64,000 bases of DNA from Paramacrobiotus metropolitanus (Eukaryota; Tardigrada; Eutardigrada; Parachela; Macrobiotidae). The DNA lies in contig NW_026570252.1 of NCBI RefSeq assembly GCF_019649055.1, positions 1,219,028 through 1,283,027 on the forward strand. Direction: 5' to 3'. The stretch's first letter is position 1. Every line of letters starts with the position of its first letter. Below are positions 1-9,969 of the stretch, piece by piece. A program made the translations under genes and the position numbers. The notes beneath the pieces were generated by a model. It did no database searches. It was not told where the DNA came from and saw nothing but the letters and a program-made list of their open reading frames with translations.

Positions 1-449
1 TTGGGCTACCGTGGTGGATCCCAGGGTCGGTTGACTCGGTTCAACCGAACATCCGGATTTACCCTGAGTCGTCGGCGGCCGTGTCCGTGGTGGGCTGACG
101 GCGATACTGTCGCCAGTCGGCTTAACGGCACGAGTCGCTGTCGAGGGTCCGGCAACGTTGTCGTTTCTGTTTAGGATGGTTCCCGTTCGGACACCATCCG
201 GGCCGTCCAAGATTCTCTTGTCGGGCACGGACCGACCGCGGCAGCTATTGGCGCCTGCGGTGGCCCTAATCTTCGGCAACTTTCCGGATTTAGCAGCTTT
301 TTTATGAGTTTTAGGAGGTCCGGCGAAGGTTCTCTCGTCGGACGGGGGCCCGCCGGCGCGATTATGGGCGCCTGCAGTGGATCCTCCAAATGGGTTGTCT
401 TTGTCCGGTGGCTCGGTTGGTGGCAAGCGGTCAGCTAAGGCACCGTTTC
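1..449 (-). mobile_element. LTR retrotransposon, region downstream of gag
   Basis: This stretch lies 3' of the minus-strand gag ORF, where pol should begin. A short open frame at 171-389 (minus) repeats the style of the gag C terminus: proline-rich, with a phrase close to 'MEDPLQAPIIAP' against 'MQEPIAPQP' at the end of gag, so it may be a gag tail after a stop or a frameshift. No protease or reverse transcriptase motif is visible before the window edge, so pol, if present, is to the left of position 1. Assignment to the element rests on adjacency and on the shared GGGTC-rich composition. Confidence 0.45.
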
Positions 450-2933
450 TTACTGACCATACTCGTTTCCCGTCAGGTATACCGGGGCTGATCCACCACC
501 GTTACTGGGGGGATAAGGTGCCGACCCTGAGGGCTGCGGAGCTATTGGCTCCTGCATCCGTCCGGTGGGGTACTGGTATCCGTCATGTTCGGAGTAGTAT
601 CCACCTTCATCTGGCTGACCTCCACCATTAACTCTTCCTTCGGGGGGCTGGTTCCGGTTGACCCTTCTCCTCGGTCTCCCTGCGCCTATTGGGCGCGAAG
701 GAACCAAGGCCGCACGGTTCGGATTTGCCGAGCCTATCGGGCCACCGCCATCATACCTCTGACGCCAGTCCTTGTACCAGCGCAGGTTCGGGTTGAACGC
801 CGGGTCGACGTTCGCGTACACGCAGGCATTGCTGTGGTGATTGCCCCACATGCAGTTGCCGCAGGTAATCCCATTCTCGAATGTCCATTGCCAGAACAGG
901 CCCTCCTGTCTGTCCACGTAGGCATCCAGGGTCCGCTGGCGCTGATTGGGCCCGGGGTTCTGACCATTCTGGCCGAGGTTTCTCCCCTGACCATGGGTAT
1001 CCTGCCAGAACCCGTTTCCGCTATTGCACCCTCCGTTGTAGCCTCCATTCTGGCCGGCGCACCCACTTCCTGGGTACTGGCCGGGGCCACCGTAAAAAGG
1101 CAACGGGGCCCGGGGCTGCACGGCTGGCATCCCTATTGGGGACGCAAAGTGCACTGCTCGTTCATGTCTTGGGGCCAGGATCACGTTCCGGACAATTGAG
1201 TCCTCGATTGGCATCTTATACTCCGGCTTTCCAGCGGTGAACTTCCGGATATATGCCAAGAAGTCAGCCGTGGTTTCCGGCATCCTGATGTCCAAGGCCC
1301 GGCGTAACTCTGATTCGGTTACGTTCTTGCGTAAGTAGGTGAGGGCCAGCTTTTCCGAAAGACCACCACGTGCCTTAATATTCATCATGGCATCGTAGTA
1401 CTGCTCCGGTGTCTCTAGCCCAAAGCGGTACGTCCGTTGGCTGATCTCTGCTATAGCGTTGGCCTGCTTGTTGCTCTCCGCAAACCGGTCGATGAATTTA
1501 TCCAGCCATTCATTGACGGTCCAGCCTTCTTCAGGCTCGGAGGTCGACTGGTTTTCAAACCATTCGAGGGCCGGGCCGGAGAGGGCAGTTTCCAGGGCGG
1601 TCGTGAAGTTCACGTCCGGTTCATCCAGGTCGCCGTCCGGTCCGTAAATCCGTCGGATGGATTTCACCCATCTGTCCAGGTTTGTGCAGACTCCGTCAAA
1701 CTTCGGTAACCGGGGTCGGTTGCCACGGTCAATCATCCGAAGCAATCTCTCTTCACGATCCCGGGCATGCTGTAGGGCTGCCATGACACGTTCTGCGTCG
1801 GGATCATGTCGAGCGACCGGGTAGCCTTGTTGGGCCACCGGAATCAGCAGGGGTTGAGCCGGCTGTGGTTGAGCCATGTATGGTACTTGAGGTTGGACCG
1901 GGTATTGAGCCGGATGGTTGCCCTGTATATCAGGTAAACCACGCGGGTCGACTAAGTTGGGTCGATCTCCCGGTGCCAATGGTCTCGGATGCTCCGGCTG
2001 AGTCGCATTCTGCGGTACACATCCGGTAGCCGGAGAGCGAGGGTCAGCATCTGCCCGAACTAGCTGATTCTGCAGTCGCAGATAGCTGCAGGCTCTGGCG
2101 AAGCCTTCTGGGGTCGGGCTGGATGAAGACGACTCCGAGTAATGGTCCGGTAACTGGTCGCGACCCTCAATTAGACCTATTTGGGTCATATTTAGGGTCT
2201 CCTGCGGCAGAACGTACCTCGGTTGCTGGTCTAGCAGCACCCTCGAGGGTCGGTCCCGGCTGGGATCCGCAGGATGGGGTCCGGTAACCTCATTCTGAGG
2301 TGCAGACACAATAACTGCCGGGTAATGAGGCTGTTGTGACACTGGCTCCAGCACAGGCTGCTGCTGCTCCAAGTTGGAGATCCGCCGATGTAAGGCTTCC
2401 ATGTCCTGCCTGGTAGCCGTCTGCAAGTTGCCGAGGTTCCGCTGCAGGGTGCCAAGGGCATGCTGGGTTTCATTCTGTAGGGTGCCGAGGGCATGCCGGG
2501 TTTCCATGTGCTCCCGCTGAAGTGTAGCAACAGCCTGCAGGGTTTCCGTCTGGTTTTTCTGCAAAGTACCGACGGCTTGCAGGGTGTCCGTCTGGTTCTG
2601 TTGCAAAATGCCGAAGTTCTGCGCTGAATTCGCTTGCAGTTGCCCTAGGAGGCCAGCAATCTGCTGGAGAAGTGGCGAGTTCTGTTCGCGCCCTTCTGAT
2701 GGGTCGGGTCTACAGTCCACCGGGGTTGCGTACCGAGGGTCCGACTGAGGTGAAGCCCCGAGGCCGATATGAGGGACATTCTGTCCCGGTGAAGGGGTTA
2801 CCTGTACCCCCACTAGCCTAATTGGGCCCGTGGATGGTACGTCGCGGCCAGCAGGACTAACATGATGAGGGTCGTAACCCCCGGTCTTCATCGGTTCCGG
2901 TGGAGTCTGGTAACTACGGGTCTGAGCGCTCAT
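450..2933 (-). CDS. gag: Retrotransposon Gag polyprotein, 827 aa
   Basis: Structural protein of an LTR retrotransposon, expected to form the cytoplasmic particle that packages element RNA. The start is a true ATG and the frame is uninterrupted. Residues about 85-200 form a glutamine-rich coiled coil built from short repeats around 'TLQ' (GTLQ, ATLQ). A proline-rich region follows. Residues about 405-565 resemble the retrotransposon gag capsid-like domain (PRLPKFDG, then ALEWFENQ, with conserved Trp, Leu and Arg positions). A canonical CCHC zinc knuckle, CX2CX4HX4C (CGNCMWGNHHSNAC), lies at about residues 689-702, followed by a glycine- and arginine-rich tail suited to RNA binding. No protease or RT is fused to it. 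The knuckle and capsid region are seen directly; Ty3-like affiliation is inferred. An unbroken 827-codon frame suggests a fairly young copy. Confidence 0.85.
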   Translation of the reverse strand: MSAQTRSYQTPPEPMKTGGYDPHHVSPAGRDVPSTGPIRLVGVQVTPSPGQNVPHIGLGASPQSDPRYATPVDCRPDPSEGREQNSPLLQQIAGLLGQLQANSAQNFGILQQNQTDTLQAVGTLQKNQTETLQAVATLQREHMETRHALGTLQNETQHALGTLQRNLGNLQTATRQDMEALHRRISNLEQQQPVLEPVSQQPHYPAVIVSAPQNEVTGPHPADPSRDRPSRVLLDQQPRYVLPQETLNMTQIGLIEGRDQLPDHYSESSSSSPTPEGFARACSYLRLQNQLVRADADPRSPATGCVPQNATQPEHPRPLAPGDRPNLVDPRGLPDIQGNHPAQYPVQPQVPYMAQPQPAQPLLIPVAQQGYPVARHDPDAERVMAALQHARDREERLLRMIDRGNRPRLPKFDGVCTNLDRWVKSIRRIYGPDGDLDEPDVNFTTALETALSGPALEWFENQSTSEPEEGWTVNEWLDKFIDRFAESNKQANAIAEISQRTYRFGLETPEQYYDAMMNIKARGGLSEKLALTYLRKNVTESELRRALDIRMPETTADFLAYIRKFTAGKPEYKMPIEDSIVRNVILAPRHERAVHFASPIGMPAVQPRAPLPFYGGPGQYPGSGCAGQNGGYNGGCNSGNGFWQDTHGQGRNLGQNGQNPGPNQRQRTLDAYVDRQEGLFWQWTFENGITCGNCMWGNHHSNACVYANVDPAFNPNLRWYKDWRQRYDGGGPIGSANPNRAALVPSRPIGAGRPRRRVNRNQPPEGRVNGGGQPDEGGYYSEHDGYQYPTGRMQEPIAPQPSGSAPYPPSNGGGSAPVYLTGNEYGQ

Positions 2934-4450
2934 TCTGACGCTCAGCCTTGGTAACCCGAGAAATGAAGATGTGATGCCTCGGCCGGGACGTACAGACTAT
3001 CCCTATTTGGGGACCGTCTGATGTTGACAGGTTCAGCTGGTTCAGCCTCGGTACGTCCGGCTTCGAGGGTTCAGGCTTCGGTATACCCGGCTTCGAGGGT
3101 CCGGTAATCGGTTTGATGCTTCAGCACCTCTGCCGAGACGTACAGACTATCCCTATTTGGGGACCGTCTGATGTCAACGGGTTCAAATTGATCAACCTCG
3201 GTACGTCCGGCTTCGAGGGTCAAGGGTCGAGGCTTCAATATGTCCGACCTCGAAGTTCGAGGGTCGAGGCTTCGATATGTCCGGCCTCGAAGGTCGAGGG
3301 TCGAGGCTTCGATATGTCCGGCCTCGAAGGTCGAGGGTCGAGGCTTTGATGTGTCCGGCCTCGAAGGTCAAGGGTCGAGGCTTTGATGTGTCCGGCCTCG
3401 AAGTTCGAGGGTCAAGGCTTCGATATGTCCAACCTCGAAGGTCCGGGTGCGGTGGTTCCGGCAATCTGCGGAAGTCGGTCGGAGTCCCTAATTGGGGACG
3501 TCCGTCCAACAATGTCCGATTACCACTGAAGGTGGAGGCTTAAGCGGTTTTCGCTTCAGCCGGGTTGACCAGATATCCCTATTGGGGACCTCTTGGTCAA
3601 GTCAAACCTTCGCTAAGTTGATTTCGAGCCTCCGTTGGATCAACCGAATATCCCTATTGGGGACTTCCGGTTGAGTCGGACTTCCTTGGGTTGAAGAGCC
3701 TCCGAGGGTCCGTGGGGGCACAGGTCCGGTGGGGTGGGGGGGTGATGTGGTGGGTGTGCTCGTACTACTTGTGACTCAGTACAGGTTACAGTACGGTACG
3801 GTTATTACGTACGTCCTATACTACGGTCGTTAAGCACTGTGACGTCACACAAAATGATCTTGCTAATTGCTGCCTACGTCACAAGTTTAGTGCCGGGCGC
3901 AAAAATTTGTAAACAAGTATGACTCACTACGGGCGCTTAGCATAGGGAATCTCCCCGTTACGCTGATTGGCTGCCGTAAAGTACTATAAATCGACTACCG
4001 TGACGTCACAAGGACATTCGGATTTTAAAATTGAATTAAAATTTACAGAAAAATCAGGAAAAATCGGAAAAAATTCTATTTTTCGATTTTTAGCCGACCA
4101 AAAATTAATTCAGCCGGGGGAAAATTTATCCCCTGATTTTCTGAAATTCTAGGAAGAAGTTAGCCGAGGCTCGAAGGGTCTTAGCCGAGGTTCAGAGGCT
4201 CGGTAGGCTAAGGTAAGATTACCCGGAAAAAGATGATTTTAAGCCCGTTTATCCGGGTGAAAATTACTTTTAGCCGTCCAAAACCACTTTTCAACCGACA
4301 AAAATGAAAATAGCCCGGCTATATCGGGTCTACGAGGGTCTACTCGGTTTACCGAGGGTCAGTCGACCCTTTTTACCGGGTTAATCCGAGTCGTTCTGCT
4401 GGGTTATCCGGTGAATCCCGCGCGCTTGATCCGCTTGTCCGCGATGGTAA
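2934..4450 (-). mobile_element. Untranslated leader/LTR side of the left retrotransposon
   Basis: Upstream (minus sense) of gag. It is non-coding and repeat-rich. A 38-bp block containing the motif CCTATTTGGGGAC and ending in CTGATGT is present twice (about 2988-3025 and 3137-3174). A shorter TCCCTATTGGGGAC core recurs near 3570 and 3650, with a variant near 3485. GAGGGTC recurs throughout. From about 3900 the base composition becomes AT-rich with TTTTTCGATTTT-like runs, and then returns to GGTC-rich sequence near 4320-4440. No LTR boundary or tRNA primer site could be fixed without the partner LTR. Confidence 0.4.
3200..3470. repeat. Tandem array of ~37-bp units, left retroelement leader
   Basis: Six to seven imperfect head-to-tail copies of a unit that includes TCGAGGCTTCGATATGTCC and ends GGCCTCGAAGGTCGAGGG. 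Copies differ by single substitutions (CGATATG or TGATGTG; GGTCGAGG or GGTCAAGG). Both strands stay open by chance because the unit contains no stop codon, which produces spurious ORFs. The palindromic TCGAGG/CCTCGA content would allow each unit to fold. Confidence 0.8.
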
Positions 4451-5774
4451 AGTTGCGGGTGCGACTTAACGCAAAGGTGACCCCGTATGATTAATCCTAC
4501 GCGCTGCAGGCTCTCGTAACGAGCCCGTATCCGGAGCGTTCCGTCCGAATGGCCCGTGAGATCCGTACCGCTGGTCGTCCGCGCAAGGATCGTTCTGTCC
4601 GCACAAGAGAGAAGGGTCCGCAGGTCGTTCTGCCCGCGTCCACGAGAGAGAAAACACCGTTCTGGCTGGCAACGTTCGGGTGGGGATGGGAACTGGGTTT
4701 TAGTTCTCCCCTGCCTGTTCGTTGGCCGTTACGGATGTAGGTCTACACCGTCTCTCAAAAGGTTCCACAGAAGGAAAAACCGAGATCTGCTACCATGTGA
4801 CAGCTGGCGAACAGAGGCTCACGATAGTGAGGAAATAGGCTTTATTGTGTGATAGCAATAAAGTACAGCACTGTGCGTGAGCAAAATCATGACTAAACTG
4901 GAATGATCGGCTGAATGAGCCGTAACATGGAAAATGCCTATCTGCGGCACTGGGCTGATCCAACACGAGCAAACGAACGCTGATTGGCCGAGACGTATAG
5001 CCGAAGGCGTGGTAAGGCGTAGCCGAGCCAGAGTCGAGGCCGATACGGCGTACGAGAGCGAGTGCGACTCGGTGTGAGTCAGCACACCGGAAGCGGGACT
5101 GTCGCTGGCTGCCTACTCGTAGGCTGCCATAGCGACTGGCCCAACAATGTGAAGCACAATTTCACTCGGTTTATTTACACTTATGATTTATATAAAATTT
5201 CTATATTATTTTTTAAACATGTAATTTTTTTCATCGTTGTCATTCACCATATTTAGATATATATAATTTTATTATATATATTTATTTCATAATAATCTCT
5301 ATTTTGCTGTGGCTAAAATTGAGGTTATTCTTATTTTTTGTACAATTATTTTATCGCATAAGATATATTGTACGATTATCTTATATTGTTATATTGTACG
5401 ATTTTTTTATTATTTTTTTTTTGTTTTAATGTACCGAGGTCGAATGCAGTACCATATAATCTACAGTAATTACCGTACTTTATGTCAGTTTGTGATAACA
5501 TTACTTATTAAATTTTTATTTTTTAATATTGCATTGTATTGTATTGATTTTGTTAATATGAAGACTTAGAATACAGTAAAATCTGTCTTATACACCGGTA
5601 AATATATACTCCTGGAAATTACATACGCGGAACGTTTAACCGGCGTGTCCCATTATCCATAGATTGTAATATACATAACTCTGTGTAATACGAGTACATA
5701 CACCTGGATAACACATACGGTTTTGCTTTAACCGAAGGTGTACTTAGCAACCAGGTTTTACTGTACCATAATTT
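4451..5774. other. Non-coding stretch with one hairpin
   Basis: No gene is visible. At 4510-4660 a short phrase CGTTCTGTCCGC recurs three times in a GC-rich setting, probably still retroelement sequence. A hairpin with arms TCGCT/AGCGA and GCCTAC/GTAGGC lies at 5102-5135. From 5155 to about 5580 the sequence is very AT-rich with long T runs and no coding signal. Confidence 0.5.
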
Positions 5775-6029
5775 GTGCGCATTACGTTTGCAGTGTGGAT
5801 GCTTGTGGATTGCGCCATGAGCTACACGTACTATTGCAACGGTCAGAGCTCGACGCTCCCGCTGGCCGGCTGCAGTTACAGCACCCTGGGTGTCCTGGAC
5901 CCCAACGCCCTCATCGTCGGTACGCCCAGCCTCGCCACCAACTACAACACCGGCTTCAACAACAACGGCTACTACGGCGGCAGCAATCGGCGTCATCACC
6001 ATCACAACCGCTGGTCCCGCTGGCGATGA
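5775..6029 (+). CDS. Terminal exon of a small tyrosine/glycine-rich protein, copy 1
   Basis: Unrecognised small protein, paralogous to the ORF at 47607-47864. The shared part runs from 'SYTYYCNGQSS' through 'GCSYSTLG' and 'LDPNALIVGTPS' to an asparagine-rich stretch and the ending RRHHHHNRWSRWR, immediately before the stop in both copies. The frame here has no upstream ATG in line with the paralogue: the equivalent codon is GTG. An acceptor-like TTTGCAG precedes position 5794, and the paralogue has ACAG at the matching place, both followed by TG in the same phase. The sequence is therefore best read as a last exon whose 5' exons are not located; the alternative is a short ORF starting at the ATG at 5799. 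The His4 run and basic C terminus are conserved, which argues for selection. Function unknown. Confidence 0.55.
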   Translation: MRITFAVWMLVDCAMSYTYYCNGQSSTLPLAGCSYSTLGVLDPNALIVGTPSLATNYNTGFNNNGYYGGSNRRHHHHNRWSRWR

Positions 6030-6689
6030 AAAGGAACTGGTCTCTGGCAACTGCAGTGTGGCCCGTGTACCAAAATGGCTTCCTTCATCCATAGCATAAA
6101 CGTCAAGCGATTACTCTAACCTTCACTGCTGAATTCGAATATTCCGTGGCTTCTTTTTGTTTCTCTTATGTGAGCCATCAGCGGTAGTGTTTTCCTTTTC
6201 GCTAGTCTACCGCACCTTGTGCAGTACTGTACTGTACATTACATTCCAGATCGTTGTTGTAGACGTTCACCTGTGTATATAACAATATCGACAACTACAT
6301 AGTATGTCCATTGCGGACGCGTTTGTATTAAAAATACGGAGTACAAGCTCAGTGATTTATTTCCTGCGTAAAGATACTGCGAGAACTACAGGTTCGGGTT
6401 ACGCCAAACTCCAAAGTTCCAAATCACGGTTCCCGCCGCGCCACATTCTTTAACGGTTTAACCTACTACCGATTAGGAGAAAGCGCACGCATTCGTTTTT
6501 GCCTGAAGGGTCACGGTATTTACAAAGTGCTTTCACACGTTTTAAAAAAGTGAAGAAAACGGTCTGAAGAAAAGTTCTGTATGAGTAGAGGAACAAATAA
6601 TTTTTCCGTCAGGTGATTACAGTTTTTCATGAATGATAAATTAATCCGATTCATACAGTTTTTGCCATTCGATAAATTAAAGAAGCTAA
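6030..6689. other. Intergenic, 3' flank of small exon
   Basis: No gene is visible. The first part is probably the 3' untranslated region of the small exon, although no clear AATAAA was seen close to it. A short open stretch at 6620-6730 (plus) reads like the sequence preceding the LINE reverse transcriptase in a different frame and probably belongs to that element. Confidence 0.4.
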
Positions 6690-8463
6690 AAGACAGTATT
6701 TCGATCGGAATGCCAAAAATGGTGCGGTTATTTGGCGGGAAATGAACCGAATGTTGAACCGAAACAAACCGAACGTTGTACCGGATATTGATCCCAATGA
6801 TTTGAACCGCGAGTTTGCCAAAATGGGCGAACATGGCAGTCGGCACCCGCCGGCGGTTACTCCTGTTCCTACAGAACCTACGTCACCGGTGTTTGAATTC
6901 GAGCAAGTAACTGCTGTTACCGTAGCCGAAGCTTTTTCCAGCATACTGAGCAAGAGAAAATGCGCAGGGCCTAACGGCATCCCACATAAACTCTTGCACG
7001 AAATATTTCCTTTATTGATCGAACCCATGACGCACTTGATTAATCAGTGCTTTAAAAAAAAATATCTTTCCAGATATTTTCTAAAAGGCGGATGTGATAG
7101 CTCTGCCCAAGTGCGCTCAACCAAAATCGGCAGATCAACTGCGGCCGATATCGTTGTTATGTAATTTGTCGAAAGTATTTGAAAAAGTCGCTCAGTTACA
7201 AATCGCCAAATTCTTGAAACGTTTTGACATTTTGTCCCAAAATCAGTCTGGTTTTCGTAACGGTCATTCGTGTGAAACGTTGCTTTTAAAAGTAACGGAA
7301 ACATGGAAGAAGGCTGTGGACTCCAGAAAAGCTGTGTTGCTTGTGTCTTTCTCGATTTAAAAAGTGCTTTTCCTTCAGTGTGTCATGAATTATTGCTAAC
7401 GAAACTGCGTGAGTTGGGGTTTAGCAAAGACGCGCTTACATGGATGCACTCATACCTTACTGGCAGAATGCAGCGTGTACGTATCGGAGAACGGTGGTCA
7501 GAATGGGAACGCGTTTTCACAGGTGTACCACAGGGTTCGATTCTTGGTCCTTTACTTTTCATAATTTATTTAAACGAGCTGCTAAAAATCGAATTTCATT
7601 GCCCAGATGTGCAGTTAGAAAGTTTTGCTGATGATACGATCTGCTACGCGATAGCAGACACGAAGTCGGAAGCAGCAGACAAAATAACTGCAGTGCTCCC
7701 AATAATATGCGAGTGGCTTCATTTGAACCGTTTGTTTGTCAACGAAAAAAAGTCGAAACTGCAAATGGTCACTTCTGCGTACAGTCGTGATAAGAGTATC
7801 GTGTCGGTTGATTTGAACGGGCATAAGCTTGAACCGGAAAAGTCAGTCAAACACTTGGGAGTGATAATTGATGAGCATTTGAAATGGACTGACCAAATTA
7901 AAAAGGTCCAAAAAAGTGCTTACCATGGAATCGCTCTCATAAACAGTGTTAAGAGCGGACTGCCGTTGCCCCAACGCGTTGGACTTTATCACGCATTCGT
8001 CCAGTCTCACCTGGACCGTTGCTCCACTGTGTGGAGCGGTGCGCCTGCGTCCACGCTGGAGCCGCTGGCTGTTGCGCAAAGAAAAGCTATTCGAGCTATC
8101 GCTAACTATGCCGAAGTATCTGCCACCAGCCTGATGAAACAATACGGGATTACGCCACTGTCTGAACGATGGAAACACCAAGAAGCAACATGGCTTTACA
8201 AAATTCTGCACCCGGAGAAATTCCTAGTGCCCCGTTACCTCACAGAAATGATCGTCATAAAGCAACAATCGAAACCGTACAATCTTCGAAGCGGAAACAG
8301 GACCTTCATCGAAGCGGACGCGGCCACAAGGACGGGGAAGTCTACGTTGGCGTGGAGACTGAACAACATCAGAAACCGGCTAACCGAAGCCGGAAACGAC
8401 ATTCTTAGTAGCAGTTCGCTTGCTGTTTTTCGTAATGCACTGAAGCATATTACCATTGCCTGA
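6690..8463 (+). pseudogene. Non-LTR (LINE) reverse transcriptase, 5'-truncated and frameshifted
   Basis: Remnant of a non-LTR retrotransposon, which copies itself by target-primed reverse transcription. The reading frame is spread over three pieces: 6742-about 7075 carries the RT N-terminal signature (KRKCAGPNGIPHKLLHE), about 7094-7340 carries 'LRPISLLCNLSKVFEKV' and 'QNQSGFRNGHS', and 7340-8463 carries LDLKSAF, GVPQGSILGPLLF, the catalytic FADD box and the RT C-terminal thumb and tail. Two frameshifts, near 7075 and 7340, separate the pieces. No apurinic endonuclease or ORF1 lies upstream, as expected for 5' truncation. The motifs fit the Jockey/CR1 side of the LINEs; assignment to one clade is not possible by eye. 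The element cannot make active enzyme as it stands. Confidence 0.9.
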
Positions 8464-8640
8464 CTGCCTTCGTTTTCTTAGTAATTCTCTTGTATTAATG
8501 GCTTTTGCTCTAAATTCATACTGTTGTCTGTCATTTAGCCAGGTTTAAATTCCCACGCTAGATTCGATCCTAGCTTTCAATGGGTTACCTGCCTGCCGTA
8601 CAATAAACAAATAAACAATAATATATGTTTATACGATATC
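8464..8640 (+). mobile_element. 3' end of the LINE copy
   Basis: The untranslated tail that follows the RT stop. It ends in a short A-rich repeat (AATAAACAAATAAACAATAATA is the region 8602-8625), typical of LINE tails built of simple repeats instead of a pure poly(A). The target-site duplication was not found, consistent with age. Confidence 0.5.
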
Positions 8641-8919
8641 AGTACACTAGCCATGCAAATTACTCTTAGATTTTGCCGCATAACGTCAAACCGAACGCAA
8701 TAAAGGTTGAGATACGTACATACATATACACATAGCTATCTATCCGTTTCTTTCGTTTTCTATATGTTATTATTATGTTTTTCTTAGTCGCAAGTCACGG
8801 CTATTCAGAGTTTTCAGACCACATGCGTTTGTCCGGTCTGATCGACTGTTTCCCTCCTGTGATCTGTTGACAGGGAGCAGGCGGGTATCAGATGCCCCAG
8901 GGCGATTTGGACTAGACCG

Positions 8920-8995
8920 TAGTCAAGCTGAACAGACAGAGCTACTTTTATAAGATAACTCTGTGCTCTATCGCTCTGTCTGTTCAGCTTGACTA
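8920..8995. repeat. Perfect 23-bp inverted repeat (hairpin)
   Basis: Arms 8920-8942 and 8973-8995 are exactly complementary (beginning TAGTCAAGCTGAACAG), with a 30-base loop. Imperfect pairing continues outward around ACTAGA at both sides. No ORF overlaps it. It could be a hairpin RNA precursor, a MITE remnant or a simple inverted duplication. Confidence 0.8.
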
Positions 8996-9969
8996 CAGTA
9001 CGACTAGACTGCAAGTGTTGCAGAGGACGGCTTGCAAGATAGACTGGCTCTGACGCCGACCACTAGCCATTCCTATACATAGCCGTTGGATACTGGAATG
9101 CATATTTAGGCTGATCTACAGTGTATAGCAAATTATTTCTGGCAGTCTGCCAGTGTCTGCAGTAATTTTCGGTTTCCTATTTGACGAGTAGCAAAACGTT
9201 CCCTCGTTTTTCTAAATTTTGCTCTGTCTGGTTAGTGCCGTCATAATATTATGTGGATCCATAATTAAGCAGCAGGAATGTTGAGACTAGCACTAAAAAG
9301 GTGGGTGAGACCTTGAGAGTGTTTAGCAGGACTCATGAGAAATTACAGTACTGGGAATTTTCATTTTTCGCACTAACTGTTAATTAGTACTTACTGTGTA
9401 GCAGCCTAACACATCAATTTATCAATCTGAATTATTTATTCCTTCGAGTTTCGATACTCCGACTCAATGGTGGGCGTAACTGGCGTTGCTTGTGGTATTG
9501 AGGCTCTTGTTCATGACGATGATTCTTGCTGCAGATTCCTGTTAGGGGCGGCTGGGGACACGCCCAAGATGCAGGTTGGCAGTGTGCAGTGGCAACAGCG
9601 CGGACTTCGAATGCAGCGGACTACCGGGCATTAGTAATACTAACATTTGTAGCTCCTACTGGTAGTGAGTGTACACTGTATTACTACGACAGCTTCCGTA
9701 AAACGTTCCTTACTGTTCTACTTCTGCAGTTCATAAAATAATTAATTTACTTCAAGCGCTGTTACGTACTAATGGTGTACTCTTTAGGTGTAAACTGTTT
9801 CTCCAAATTTAGTTCCAAATTTTAATGAACTGTCAGTGTGAAGTGTGTAGAAAGTACGTGATAATGATAAGTAGCTTTAATAATACAGTATCAGTAATGA
9901 GAATTCGTTAGTACACCACAGTCAGTTTCTTGTGTACCGTCGTATATATGTCGGACTTTTACTGTGCAG
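8996..9969. other. Intergenic / possible 5' intron of the next gene
   Basis: No convincing exon. A short frame at 9537-9580 follows an acceptor-like CTGCAG and has a GC-rich coding look, but its phase does not join the exon at 9970. The rest is AT-rich with no repeat noticed. Confidence 0.35.

Noticed and set aside
585-1199. 204-aa plus-strand ORF
   Set aside because: Lies antisense within gag, whose zinc knuckle and capsid features are clear on the minus strand; GC-rich shadow frame.
3200-3470. CRISPR array
   Set aside because: Units are contiguous and degenerate, without unique spacers, and the genome is eukaryotic. The same holds for the arrays at 54530-54810 and 55665-55915.
3113-3543. 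Plus- and minus-strand ORFs over the 37-bp array
   Set aside because: They exist only because the tandem unit has no stop codon; the peptides are pure repeat translations.
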